Position numbers and translations under genes: made by a program. Shown one piece after another: positions 18,370-27,647 of a stretch of 64,000 nt of DNA (positions are counted from its first letter, which is position 1; each line of letters begins with the position of its first letter). The notes beneath the pieces are model-generated. The model saw only the letters and a program-made list of their open reading frames with translations, was not told the origin of the DNA and made no database searches. Origin of the DNA: Gemmatimonadota bacterium (lineage in GTDB: Bacteria > Latescibacterota > UBA2968 > UBA8231); the NCBI GenBank assembly GCA_018673255.1, contig JABHDC010000253.1, positions 186,001 through 250,000 of the forward strand, read 5' to 3'.

Positions 18370-20363
18370 TGCCTCCAACCGAGGGAGACGAAGATCTCTC
18401 GTGGGACGCGTGTCGGCACGGCCCCCACGCTGTTCGAGACTGCCTCGCGGTGTGAAGACTTCAGCAAATTGGCTCCACTGATGGCCACTTCGAGCCCGGA
18501 GGGCCACGTATAGGCAAGTCGCCCATTCGCATCCAGATACGAGGGAATGTTTGGCAAGGGACCTGGCAACTGTGCCACCCAGCGGCCACTCACTGCCAGT
18601 GACCAGGGTCCCCGGCTGAGCTGCGAACGAACACCGACCTGATGCGTGGGGCTGTCGTTCTCATAGAAGCCGTCGGCGGTTGTCGCGAGACTCTCAGCAT
18701 CGAGTCTGGTGTCGAGATCAAGATAGGTGTAGCTGCCACGAATCTGCCAGATGGGTGTGAGGGCCCAGTCAAGGAGGATCTCCATGCCCTTTGCCGTGGC
18801 CTGGGCCAGATTGGCACCGTACAGAGGCACGACAAGATGTGTGGGCCCTCGGTCTTCGATCGTGTAGGGGAAACCTGGCTCGTGAGTTGCCACATCGTCG
18901 TATTCATAATGGAACCAGGTGACGTCCACGAATCCTCTCCCCCCCAGAGGGAGGCGCAGGCCCGTGTCGATGGCGAGCAGGTTTTCGGCCACGACTTCGG
19001 TTCCGCCGAGCAGGGCGACCACCGCCTCCGGCGCACCACTGTAGAGGGAATCTGAGGGGATTGCCCCCACTGCGGCATGGAAATCCTGATCGCCGCGTGA
19101 TGGCGTGCGGACCGCACGACTCACCGCAGCCCACATCGACACATCGTCGATCGGAGCAAACCAGAGACTCAGATTGGGTTGCCACTCCCAGCCAGAATAG
19201 CTGTTGTGCTCAAGTTTGGTACCACCCGAGAGAGAGAGTCGCCCCGGCGAGATCTCAACATCATCGTGAATGAACCCGCTCACCAGGTGCGTCGTGCGCG
19301 CGGCGGGTTCCAACCACATGGTGAACGTGCCATCGAAGTCGTCCCAGGTGCGCCGATAGCCTGCTCCCCAGACCCAGTTGTGGCCCCCCTTTCGGAGGCG
19401 ATGCTGGATATCGATGTCCGCATTGTGGATACGTCCCTTGAGAACCCGCTCCTCCCGATCGAATAGATCGACGTAGGCCTGGGCCTCCAGAACATGATCC
19501 TGACTCCACTGTCGGCGCCACCGTCCGAGCAGATCGACGGCGAAAAGATCCGCGTCGAAATACTGGGTGGTCGCCAGAGCAGGCACAGGTTGGGCGACAT
19601 ACGTCACGCTCTGTCCGACGCTGCCGCCCCGCGCGCTGCCCAGAAAGGTCAATTCATGGCCCGTATCGGTCTCAAAATCTGCGCGGAACCCGACGCGGTG
19701 CATGCGCCAGTCATCCCTTACAGGTAGATCACCGGCCCCCGTCGTGCGACTGCGGTCGATCCGTTCAGCATCGATGCGCAGGTTGCCACCACGGATCTGC
19801 CGACCGTGCCGGAAGGCAACCTGTCGGCGCTCATTGCCTGCGCCCATCTCAACGAAAGTTTGAGCTGTGTCGCCGGCAGGTTTCGTGATGACGTTGACGA
19901 TGCCATTGACGGCGTTGGCTCCCCACAGGGCTCCGCCTGGCCCGCGGATCACTTCGAGTCGTTCCACATCCTCCATGAACACGCCCTGGGATTCCCAGAA
20001 GACACCGGAGAACAGGGGTGTGTAGACACTGCGTCCGTCGACGAGAACCAGCAGTTTGTTGGCGAAGAGTCCGGCGAAACCACGTGAGGTGACGACCCAC
20101 TTGTTTGCATCGACCTGGCCTACCTGGAACCCGGGCACCAGCCGCAGGGCATCGGGCAGGCTGCGAACACCTGCTCGGCGCAACTCATCACCCGTCAGCA
20201 CGATGACCGCCGCCGGTGTCTCGGCAAGGAGTTGGGGACGCCTGGAGACCAGCGTGACCTCCAGATCCATGAGCTCGTCGAGGCTCAGATCGATCAGCGC
20301 TGCATCTGCAGGGCGAACGCCGCACATCAGGATAGCCAGGACCCAACCGAGTCGGGGGATCAT
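18366..20363 (-). CDS. TonB-dependent receptor
   Basis: A 665-residue outer-membrane receptor with signal peptide (LGWVLAILMCGVRPADA), plug domain (LAETPAAVIVLTGDELRRAG, then PGFQVGQVDANKWVVTSRGF and VERLEVIRGPGGALWGANAV, with the IRGPxxxLWGxNAVxGxxNI signature) and a 22-strand-type barrel ending FVSLGWRQ. The N-terminal LSLDELMDLEVTLVSRR resembles the short extension found in receptors of this operon type. First gene of the TonB/YfiR/kinase operon; the ligand is unknown, and a solute delivered or sensed here may be what the kinase reports. Confidence 0.93.
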   Translation of the reverse strand: MIPRLGWVLAILMCGVRPADAALIDLSLDELMDLEVTLVSRRPQLLAETPAAVIVLTGDELRRAGVRSLPDALRLVPGFQVGQVDANKWVVTSRGFAGLFANKLLVLVDGRSVYTPLFSGVFWESQGVFMEDVERLEVIRGPGGALWGANAVNGIVNVITKPAGDTAQTFVEMGAGNERRQVAFRHGRQIRGGNLRIDAERIDRSRTTGAGDLPVRDDWRMHRVGFRADFETDTGHELTFLGSARGGSVGQSVTYVAQPVPALATTQYFDADLFAVDLLGRWRRQWSQDHVLEAQAYVDLFDREERVLKGRIHNADIDIQHRLRKGGHNWVWGAGYRRTWDDFDGTFTMWLEPAARTTHLVSGFIHDDVEISPGRLSLSGGTKLEHNSYSGWEWQPNLSLWFAPIDDVSMWAAVSRAVRTPSRGDQDFHAAVGAIPSDSLYSGAPEAVVALLGGTEVVAENLLAIDTGLRLPLGGRGFVDVTWFHYEYDDVATHEPGFPYTIEDRGPTHLVVPLYGANLAQATAKGMEILLDWALTPIWQIRGSYTYLDLDTRLDAESLATTADGFYENDSPTHQVGVRSQLSRGPWSLAVSGRWVAQLPGPLPNIPSYLDANGRLAYTWPSGLEVAISGANLLKSSHREAVSNSVGAVPTRVPREIFVSLGWRQ

Positions 20364-20420
20364 GCGGTACCCCCAACGAAAGCAGGAGATCTTTCCAAGT
20401 ACGATCCAGGCATCACATGC

Positions 20421-21521
20421 TCAATAGTCGGCGACGGATCCGTCGATGAGACGGTAGTCAGGCCATGTGAATTGCTGGTCGGATCGCTCGCCCACCTGCC
20501 GAGCCAGGGTTTCATCCATCTCCACGCCAAGCCCCGGTCCCTCGGGCAGGTCCACGAAACCCTCGTCGTCCATCTGCCAGGTCTTGGTTGCTACACCCTC
20601 GGCCATCTGCGTCGTGTAGCCTTCGTGGATGAGGAAGAAGGGAATCGCGGCCGCCACATGGAGACTGGCAGTCAGCCCCAGGTAGGACATCGTGCAATGC
20701 GGGGCGAGGGGGACGTGATGGGCTTCGGCCAGGGCGGCGACCTTCTTCATCTGTGTAATCCCGCCACCGTGACCGCAGTCAGGTTGCAGGATGTCGATGA
20801 CCTGGGCCTCGAGGATCTCACGGACCTCCCAGATTGTGCGATCCCGCTCGCCTGTAGCCAGTGGGACGGGGACTTCCTCGCGCACCCGTTTCATGACCTC
20901 GATGTTGCCCGGTACCCAGGCCTCCTCGAGGAAGAGCAGGTCGTCTGACTTGAGGTGTCCACCAAATTGGCGAACCAGAGGGGGTGGCAGCATCGAGTGG
21001 GCGTCGAACATCACGGCCCCATCCGGGCCGACTTTGGCGCGTGCATCACGAACCCGACTCAGCAGGTCTTCGATATCGGCCGGTGTGCCGGCGTGATATT
21101 TCGCACCGCCCGGGGAAATCTTGATCGCCTTGGGGCTCGGATACATCCAGATCCTGTCACGGCACGGACCGCCCAGCAGTCGGTAGACGGGTACGCCGTG
21201 CAACTTGCCCGCAATATCCCAGAGCGCCATATCGATGCCCGAGATCACGTGTGTCATCAGGCCACCACCTCGCAGATTCCGGTGGGCCCGATACATGCGC
21301 TGCCAGAGGTGTTCTACACGCGTCGGGTTCTGCCCGATCACGAGTTCACCCAGTGACTCAGCCAACGAGCAGGCGACGGGCGTGACCATGTTGTTGATCT
21401 CGCCCCATCCAGTGATGCCCGCAGAGGTCTCCAGTTTCACGTATCCCTTGCGACCTGCATTGATCGCCTGCAGGGAAGTGACTCGGATGCTGGACGCGCG
21501 GTCGACGACGGGATCGGACAA
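20421..21521 (-). CDS. Enolase-superfamily sugar-acid dehydratase (galactonate-dehydratase-like)
   Basis: A 366-residue mandelate-racemase/muconate-lactonizing family enzyme. I place the start at TTG 21,521 because a perfect AGGAGG lies six bases upstream (21,528-21,533) and homology begins there. The barrel carries the metal ligands in VMFDAHSMLP (Asp, with the His two residues on that is typical of galactonate-type dehydratases), LFLEEAWVP and LATGER, and the opposite face in LAPHCTMSYLGL. It would dehydrate an aldonate to a 2-keto-3-deoxy sugar acid. The 450-base gap upstream holds a structured region. Confidence 0.85.
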   Translation of the reverse strand: MSDPVVDRASSIRVTSLQAINAGRKGYVKLETSAGITGWGEINNMVTPVACSLAESLGELVIGQNPTRVEHLWQRMYRAHRNLRGGGLMTHVISGIDMALWDIAGKLHGVPVYRLLGGPCRDRIWMYPSPKAIKISPGGAKYHAGTPADIEDLLSRVRDARAKVGPDGAVMFDAHSMLPPPLVRQFGGHLKSDDLLFLEEAWVPGNIEVMKRVREEVPVPLATGERDRTIWEVREILEAQVIDILQPDCGHGGGITQMKKVAALAEAHHVPLAPHCTMSYLGLTASLHVAAAIPFFLIHEGYTTQMAEGVATKTWQMDDEGFVDLPEGPGLGVEMDETLARQVGERSDQQFTWPDYRLIDGSVADY

Positions 21522-21693
21522 GGGTTGCCTCCTGCTCAGGAGTAAGAGGGGAACACCAACGCTGCCGAAAGTAGCGTGCCGAGGTACGCACACAAGAGTG
21601 GCGAGCAAGCGAAGTGCATCCGATATAGGGGTAGAGGGGACACTCCCGTGCACGGGTCCCCGGCGAACTTGTGGCTTCACGGCCAGGGTTCGT

Positions 21694-21768
21694 CCTCCTT
21701 CCACGCTAACAAGGAGGTTCAGGATGCAGAATACCAATCGCCCGACAATGTCGAGGCACCAGGGCTAA
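21694..21768 (+). other. Possible leader peptide ORF with a sequestered ribosome-binding site
   Basis: AAGGAGG at 21,711-21,717 is a near-ideal ribosome-binding site, six bases before an ATG at 21,724 that opens a 14-codon frame (MQNTNRPTMSRHQG, stop at 21,766-21,768). The same AAGGAGG pairs exactly with CCTCCTT at 21,694-21,700 across a ten-base loop, which would hide it. A strong terminator follows 40 bases after the stop. The layout resembles a regulated leader, but the peptide itself is unrecognised. Confidence 0.4.
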
Positions 21769-21807
21769 CACAGCCTGATACGGGTCCGAAGAGCTATTCG
21801 GGCAGAA

Positions 21808-21842
21808 GGGGGTCGCCTAAATGCGGGTGACCCCCTTTCTTT
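21808..21842 (+). terminator. Rho-independent terminator upstream of the ankyrin gene
   Basis: A ten-base-pair stem GGGGGTCGCC / GGTGACCCCC with one G-U pair and an eight-base loop, followed by TTTCTTT. It ends whatever + strand transcript begins in the 21.5-21.8 kb gap, because no annotated + strand gene precedes it. Confidence 0.8.
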
Positions 21843-21973
21843 GTGTGAGGTAGATCACTTAGGTAAGGTCGTCCTAACTCATAGTTTAATCAGGGCGTAA
21901 GGCGAGTTTTACTCCACGGTGACAGGCGAGTCGATCGTCGACCACCGACGACAAGTGACAGTGAGCGCGATCC

Positions 21974-23728
21974 ATGACTGAATGGGCCGGTGTCGGACTG
22001 CTGCGTGCTGCCAAGAATGGCAATGCTCGCAATGTTCGTCTGATGCTCACTCGCGGCTCCGACGTGAATGCCACGGACGAAGCCGGCGCGACGGCGCTGA
22101 TGCACTCGGCCAACAATGGTCACCTGGAAGCTGTCCAGGCGTTGTTGGAGGTGAGTGCAAATCCTAATCATGCGGATTCGTCGGGGTGGACGGCGCTGCT
22201 GCGTGCGGCTCAGCACGGTCACGCCGATGTGATCGATGCCCTGTTGGCGGCGGAGGCGGACGTCAATGCGCAGGATCGTCTCGGATGGAATGCTTTGTTG
22301 AGGGCATGCCGTGACGGGTCCGTACAGGCCGTAAGGGCACTGCTGGGGGCAGGGTCTGAGTTGGACGCACGAAATGCCGAGGGCAACACGGCACTGATGA
22401 TGGCCGCCGGATCCGGGCACACTGAAGTCGTGGAGTTGCTGCTGGAGGCCGGTGTCGATGTGGATGTACAGAACAAGGCCAAGTTCACGGCCCTCATGTT
22501 TGCTTCACTGCGCGGCCCTGCTGAGCTGGTCTGGCAATTGTTACGCGTCGGGGCGGATGTCTCCCTGGTCGATACCGGTGGCGGGACAGCCCTCATGCTC
22601 GCGGCCAAGCAGGGGCACACGTCAGTGGCGCGTACTCTACTGCGAGCCGGCGCCGATGTGAATGCGAAAGATCGCAATGGCCATACGGCCCTGGCTGTGG
22701 CTGGCAATGAGCGAGTGCGCAAATTGCTGGAGGGTGTAAAGAAGGGGCTCAAGCGCAAGGTCGAGAATGTCGCCAGCGCCACGACGAAACTAGGCGACGC
22801 GGCCAAGTCCGGCAGTGTGCTGGAGATCCAGAAATTGATCCAGTCGGGTGCCGACATTGACGCACCAGACGACACGGGCCGTACGCCGCTGATGCATGCC
22901 ACCTCGAAAGAGGTCGTGCAACTTCTGATCAAGGCGGGTGCCAATCTCGACGCCAAGGATCAGGGGGGGCGGACGGCCCTGATGCACGCGGCTCGCACGG
23001 CCCTCATGCATGCGGCGAATCGTGGTAATCTCGATGTCGTGGAAGCGCTGGTCGAATCGGGAGCCGACGTCAATGGTGGCGATCGTCAGGGCAAGACGGC
23101 GCTCATGTTTGCGGCGGCCAGTGGCCATGTGGATGTGACGAAGATTCTTCTGGATGCTGGCGCCGATCCGGAATCAGAGTTGAAGATGGGGCGGACCGTC
23201 TTGATGTTCGCTGGCAGCGGCGACATCGCGAAAATGCTCATCGACGCCAAGGTCGACGTGAATTCCTGGGACGAGAGTGGTCGGACTGCGCTGATCTATT
23301 CTGCCAATGCCGGTGTCACGACAGCTCTGGTGCAGGCCGGCGCCCAGGTGAATGGAGCGGATGACGAAGGCAATACACCGGTCATGTGCGCTGTCGAAGA
23401 TGGCGACCAGGAGATGTTGCAGGCTCTGCTCGACGCAGATGCCAATGTGAATGCTCGAACGGCGAGTGGCCGCACGGCCCTCCAGTTTGCCTCTGATGCC
23501 GACGTGGTGCGTGTCCTGCTCGAGGCGGGGGCAGATGCCAATGCGGCCGACAACGATGGTCGCACGGCCCTGCTCAATTTCGCTGAAGCGGCCGATGCGG
23601 AGGGAGTCCGAGTCCTGGTGAAGGCCGGGGCGGAGGTGACCGCAACGAATTCCAAGGGCGATACGGCGATGACGCTGGCGACCAAGAGCAACGATCGCGA
23701 TCTGGTGAATGCCCTCAAGGGACAGTGA
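21974..23728 (+). CDS. Ankyrin-repeat protein, about 18 repeats
   Basis: A 584-residue protein made almost only of ankyrin repeats (GxTALMxAAxxGHxxVVxLLLxAGADVNAxD), with no signal peptide. Seven regular 33-residue repeats are followed by a broken one containing the basic linker KKGLKRKVENVASATTK, then ten more. Several second-block repeats are three residues short, lacking the GH turn (for example TPLMHATSKEVVQLLIKAG). Repeat 11 carries a duplicated octapeptide RTALMHAARTALMHAA. Ankyrin proteins bind other proteins; no partner can be inferred. It stands alone between a terminator and a convergent mannosidase. Confidence 0.93.
   Translation: MTEWAGVGLLRAAKNGNARNVRLMLTRGSDVNATDEAGATALMHSANNGHLEAVQALLEVSANPNHADSSGWTALLRAAQHGHADVIDALLAAEADVNAQDRLGWNALLRACRDGSVQAVRALLGAGSELDARNAEGNTALMMAAGSGHTEVVELLLEAGVDVDVQNKAKFTALMFASLRGPAELVWQLLRVGADVSLVDTGGGTALMLAAKQGHTSVARTLLRAGADVNAKDRNGHTALAVAGNERVRKLLEGVKKGLKRKVENVASATTKLGDAAKSGSVLEIQKLIQSGADIDAPDDTGRTPLMHATSKEVVQLLIKAGANLDAKDQGGRTALMHAARTALMHAANRGNLDVVEALVESGADVNGGDRQGKTALMFAAASGHVDVTKILLDAGADPESELKMGRTVLMFAGSGDIAKMLIDAKVDVNSWDESGRTALIYSANAGVTTALVQAGAQVNGADDEGNTPVMCAVEDGDQEMLQALLDADANVNARTASGRTALQFASDADVVRVLLEAGADANAADNDGRTALLNFAEAADAEGVRVLVKAGAEVTATNSKGDTAMTLATKSNDRDLVNALKGQ
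22970..23017 (+). repeat. 24-base tandem duplication inside ankyrin repeat 11
   Basis: Two adjacent 24-base copies (22,970-22,993 and 22,994-23,017) each encode RTALMHAA. They differ at four positions, all of them third-codon, silent changes. The extra eight residues break the normal 33-residue ankyrin spacing. Confidence 0.9.
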
Positions 23729-23749
23729 TTCCCTGTCCTGGCCCGCCGC

Positions 23750-26700
23750 TCAGGTGGGCGTGATCCACAGTGTCTTGATCTCGAAGGGCCGGAAGTAGGT
23801 CTCGACTCGGCGTCGGCTCCTGACGGAGATCTCCTCCATGATCTCATCTTCCAGCATGTTCGTCTCGGCGACCCTCGTCACATCTGCGCCAAAGCGGAGA
23901 CGCGTCCGACGACCAGTGCCTTCGCACTCGAAGAGCCGCAACACGTATCCGCTGCCGTCTTCAGCCCACTTCACCGTATCGATGATGACGTTGTCAGCAT
24001 CCACGCTGACGAGGCTATCCAGATCACTGGCGCCGGGTGCTTCGATCGTGAGCGGTGGAACATTCAGTTCGTAGCCTGGTCGGACCACGGCAGGCCCGCT
24101 GAAGCCACCCTCGTGGGGGAGCAGGGCGTAGGTGAAGGTGTGGCGGCCATCATCTCCGCGGGGATCGGGTCGCAGGCCTGACTTGAGCAGCGTCAGTCGA
24201 GCTTCGGATCCATCGACACTGATCCCATACTTCCCGTCGTTCAGGATGGCGACGCCGAAACCTGTTTCGGACAGATCGGTCCAGTGGTGATTGACGACCT
24301 CAAACTGGGCGCGATCTGCAGGTCGATTGCGATGAGTCGGCCGGAGCACGTGGCCGAACTGAATCTCGTGTCGAGCCGCCTCGACATGCACATCCAACGG
24401 GAAACCCGCCTTCAACAGCATGTGCTGCTCATGCCAGTCGACGACTGTATCAAAGTCGATGCGGGGTGTTGTGCTGTGGACGACGAGGTCCTGTGTCAGT
24501 GTGGATCCCTTGCCGACGGTATAGGTCGATCGAATCCGTAATTGCAGCGGGCCATCGGCCACGATCTCCCGCGATTGCAGCCGGGTGTCCGGCTGCATCT
24601 TGAACTGCTGGTCGAAGTCGATGTCCCAGTTGTCCCATGCGGCAGGCACATCCTCGCCAATCCAGAATGTGTTGAGGACGCCCCCCTTGCTGACCAACTG
24701 CCGGCCACTGGCCTTGTCGAGCAGAGAGCGGATCCGCCCGTGTGCATCGAATCCAACTCTGGCAAAAGGTGTTTCGACACCACGCTCGGTCACCTTGAAG
24801 GGAGAGGGCTCCTTCTTCGTGCGTCCGTTCCTCATCGGCAAGCCGATAGCACCCAACGCGGGCAACGTTACGCCCTGGATGGCGAGCTGACGTTGTCCGG
24901 TGACGGTGGTGATCTGCTGGCTGACCAACCCGTCTCGATCCGGGACCATTCCCGCTGGCACGCCGGTGAGGCAGATCTCGCCCTCCCGGTCCCAACCCAA
25001 GGTGTTGGCGACCAGCAGAGCCGGTGAGCGGTCGCGTCCCTGCCGGGTCGCGGCGGCCAATGAGCCCAGGCCGTCGTTGGTGAGGTCGCGCATCTGTGCC
25101 AGCAGGCGTCCCATCTGCTCGATGGCCTCATCATTCACCTCGGGAATCGAACTGCCAGGCAGGATGTCATGGAACTGATTCACCAGGAAATCAGCCCAGA
25201 GCTGATGCAGGATCGCTGCCGGGTATTTCTTCGGTCGGCGTGCATTCGAGTGCGCCAGTGCAGCCAGAGTCCACACGAACTCCGCATCGTGCAGGGCTTC
25301 TTCGCAACGTCGATTGAGGCGTTTGATCTCGGCGATCGATGTCAGGGTGCCACGATGTAATTCCAGATAGAGTTCGCCCACCCAGCGGGGCAACTGGCCA
25401 CCCTCCGCCTCGATCCCGCGCATGAAGTCGCTGATGCTCGTGTAGGCCGTGCGTGGAACACCTTCCAGATCGCCCACGCGTCGAGCGTATTCCAGCATCT
25501 CGAACTGTGGACCGCCACCACCATCCCCGTAGCCGATTGCGGCAAGGCGACGGTCGGCCGTGACCTTGTGCTGCACGTCCTTCCATTGATCGATGAGGGT
25601 CTTGGGATCGGGAAAGCAGTGGATCTTGTTGAAGTGAGACAGCACCGTCGTGCCATCGATGCCCTGCCACTGGAACGTGTCGTAGGGGAATCTCGTCGTG
25701 TCATTCCAGGCGATCTTCGTCGTGTAGAAGTAGTCGACGCCACTCTTGCGCAGAATCTGCGGCAGCGCTGCAGAGTAGCCGAATACGTCCGGCTGCCAGA
25801 AGGCATCGGCTGTGTAGTCGAAGTGCTGCCGAGTGAACTGCTGGCCGAGCAGGAGCTGACGCACGAAAGCCTCGCCAGACGGGATATTGCAGTCTGGCTC
25901 AACCCACATGGCGCCATTCGGTTCCCAACTGCCATCGGCGGCGGCTGCCTGCATGCGCCTGAAAATGCCGGGATACTCGCGTCGCACGATCTCTGCGTGG
26001 TAGGGAGAACTCTGGACGAAGCGGAACTCAGGATACTGCTCGATGAGATTCAGGGCGCTGGAGAATGTGCGGGCACACTTGCGCTCGGTCTCGGCGATCG
26101 TCCACAACCAGGCCGTATCGATGTGTGAATGGCCGACGATGCCGATGAAGGGTGCGCTGTCACCATTGCGGGCAGAGAGCAAGGGCTGCATCAGAGCCCG
26201 GGCGGCGTGCAATTTCGGCCGCCAGCTGCTTTCTTCGGTTTCGGCTGGCATGGCATCGATCGTCTGCCACACATCGGCGAGTCCCGCCAGAATCCGGCTC
26301 TTGCGCAGCGAGTCCTCGTCCAGTGCCTCGGCCAACTGCAGCAGGGTCTGCAGATCGAAGACGAAGGCCACAACATCCTCGCGTTGCAGGAGGAGTTCGA
26401 ACCCCTCGAAGACGCGGCGATGATCACTCGTGTCGAGTTCGTCAGGCTGGGTCCCGATGCATGGGTGGCCGGCGTGGGCCTCTACGGCGATCTGGTAATT
26501 GCGTCGGGTGTTGCCGCTGCCCGTGAGCATCACCACAGGGTGGTTCGGATCAAAGACGCCACGGTGTTCGCCATCGACGATGAGCAAGCCCTCAGGCGCA
26601 CCGGTTGCGGCACGCAGATACACCTGTTGAGACTGGCATCCGGTGGGCAACTTTGTACGGATACGAAACCAGCCGCTGATCCACGATCCTCCCCATGAAT

Positions 26701-26896
26701 CACCAGATCGCACGCGTCTCCATTTCAGGTCGGAACCTGTGGGAAGCTCACGGAAGTGTTCCTTTGTCTCTGCCATCTCGACACCCTCCAGCTGCTCAAC
26801 GGCGTCGAAGCAGAATGGCGTGTAGCGACGGGCAACGGCTTCCAGTTTGGCCGGGATCTTCTTGTCGTATATGGGATCTGGTATGTGATCTGACAT
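23750..26896 (-). CDS. Alpha-mannosidase, glycoside hydrolase family 38
   Basis: A 1,048-residue GH38 enzyme. The start is ATG 26,896, with AGGA upstream; the longer open frame is not supported by homology. After a substrate-independent N-domain the catalytic domain has GHSHIDTAWLWTIAETER (zinc-binding His and Asp, near residue 255) and FWQPDVFGYSAALPQI with the nucleophile aspartate near residue 367. The middle helical domain and C-terminal beta domains follow. No signal peptide is visible, so it probably acts on mannosides taken into the cell. It is convergent with the ankyrin gene. Confidence 0.95.
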   Translation of the reverse strand: MSDHIPDPIYDKKIPAKLEAVARRYTPFCFDAVEQLEGVEMAETKEHFRELPTGSDLKWRRVRSGDSWGGSWISGWFRIRTKLPTGCQSQQVYLRAATGAPEGLLIVDGEHRGVFDPNHPVVMLTGSGNTRRNYQIAVEAHAGHPCIGTQPDELDTSDHRRVFEGFELLLQREDVVAFVFDLQTLLQLAEALDEDSLRKSRILAGLADVWQTIDAMPAETEESSWRPKLHAARALMQPLLSARNGDSAPFIGIVGHSHIDTAWLWTIAETERKCARTFSSALNLIEQYPEFRFVQSSPYHAEIVRREYPGIFRRMQAAAADGSWEPNGAMWVEPDCNIPSGEAFVRQLLLGQQFTRQHFDYTADAFWQPDVFGYSAALPQILRKSGVDYFYTTKIAWNDTTRFPYDTFQWQGIDGTTVLSHFNKIHCFPDPKTLIDQWKDVQHKVTADRRLAAIGYGDGGGGPQFEMLEYARRVGDLEGVPRTAYTSISDFMRGIEAEGGQLPRWVGELYLELHRGTLTSIAEIKRLNRRCEEALHDAEFVWTLAALAHSNARRPKKYPAAILHQLWADFLVNQFHDILPGSSIPEVNDEAIEQMGRLLAQMRDLTNDGLGSLAAATRQGRDRSPALLVANTLGWDREGEICLTGVPAGMVPDRDGLVSQQITTVTGQRQLAIQGVTLPALGAIGLPMRNGRTKKEPSPFKVTERGVETPFARVGFDAHGRIRSLLDKASGRQLVSKGGVLNTFWIGEDVPAAWDNWDIDFDQQFKMQPDTRLQSREIVADGPLQLRIRSTYTVGKGSTLTQDLVVHSTTPRIDFDTVVDWHEQHMLLKAGFPLDVHVEAARHEIQFGHVLRPTHRNRPADRAQFEVVNHHWTDLSETGFGVAILNDGKYGISVDGSEARLTLLKSGLRPDPRGDDGRHTFTYALLPHEGGFSGPAVVRPGYELNVPPLTIEAPGASDLDSLVSVDADNVIIDTVKWAEDGSGYVLRLFECEGTGRRTRLRFGADVTRVAETNMLEDEIMEEISVRSRRRVETYFRPFEIKTLWITPT

Positions 26897-27080
26897 GAGG
26901 GTCTGCTTCCTGCGAGAGCGGTGGGTAAGATCAGAGGCGCGACCCGAAGATAGGAGAGACCTCAATGCCGGCCAGTTGTCACGAGTCTTTGGTCGCTGCC
27001 CGGTCCATGCGTAGCTTTCATGCATCCCCTCCATCACCGAATCGCAACTGTGGCCACAAGCGGCCAGAAGAGAGGCGACG

Positions 27081-27647
27081 ATGCCCATCATCGACTTCTT
27101 CACCGGCAATCAACGACTTCTGCATCTGCTCGGCGGTTTCGCGGTAGGACTCTTCATCGGCTTCCGCGTCCTTCCTGTGTGGTTTGCCACCACGCCCCCC
27201 GATGAAGGGCAGCAACAGGCATTGCAGGCGGAAGCGGCAGACCTTGAGGAACAGATTGAGCGTGCCGTCGTGGCCCTCGACGTCGTGGACATCGCCGACG
27301 CGAACCTGACCCTCTCCCTCGACCACCGGTTGCGTCGCAGGGGGCAAGCGGTGGTGACAGTGCATCTTCGCAACGACGCCACGACGGATCAGCTCGACGG
27401 CATGGCAACCCTCGTGGCCTCTCTCGTGGAGGGTGTTGCGCCAGGGCAGGTAACACTCATCGATGGCACGGGGCGACAACTCAACAAAAGCTCGATCCAG
27501 GAATACGAGCAGAAGGTCTTCTGGACCGGTATCGCGATCAACATTGCCAAGATTCTGGGAATTCTGGCTGCCCTGATCACGGTGAAGTTCATCATCAGGG
27601 CCGTCGGGCGCTCGGCCGATTCCGAGCAGGATTGCGGAATTGGCTGA
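27081..27647 (+). CDS. Miniature YscJ/FliF-like membrane protein
   Basis: A 188-residue protein with a transmembrane helix at about 14-34 (LLHLLGGFAVGLFIGFRVLP), a periplasmic domain, and a second helix at about 146-170. The middle, residues about 68-135, closely follows the ring-building domain of FliF/SctJ: a basic segment, VVTVHLRNDATTDQLDGMAT, LVASLVEGVAPGQVTLIDG, TGRQLN, equal to the family's 'SVxxxLxPG..LSxxQVxxIxxLVASSVEGLxPxxVTVVDxxGxLL'. It lacks the remaining RBM domains and the FliG-binding tail of real FliF (about 550 residues). No flagellar or type III genes are near. It overlaps the TPR gene by eight bases. Function unknown; a ring or a degenerate remnant are both possible. Confidence 0.7.
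   Translation: MPIIDFFTGNQRLLHLLGGFAVGLFIGFRVLPVWFATTPPDEGQQQALQAEAADLEEQIERAVVALDVVDIADANLTLSLDHRLRRRGQAVVTVHLRNDATTDQLDGMATLVASLVEGVAPGQVTLIDGTGRQLNKSSIQEYEQKVFWTGIAINIAKILGILAALITVKFIIRAVGRSADSEQDCGIG

Larger units (their letters stand above)
21522..21973 (+). other. Non-coding region with several hairpins, no annotated gene
   Basis: A 452-base gap between two divergent genes. It contains at least four stem-loops read on the + strand: CGCTGC/GTAGCG at 21,560-21,576 around CGAAA, a composite stem at 21,636-21,661 containing the palindrome CCCGTGCACGGG, CCTCCTT/AAGGAGG at 21,694-21,717, and a terminator at 21,808-21,842. AGGAGG for the minus-strand dehydratase also lies here. No known riboswitch, tRNA, RNase P RNA or tmRNA consensus was recognised, but the pattern suggests a structured transcript. 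Confidence 0.5.
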
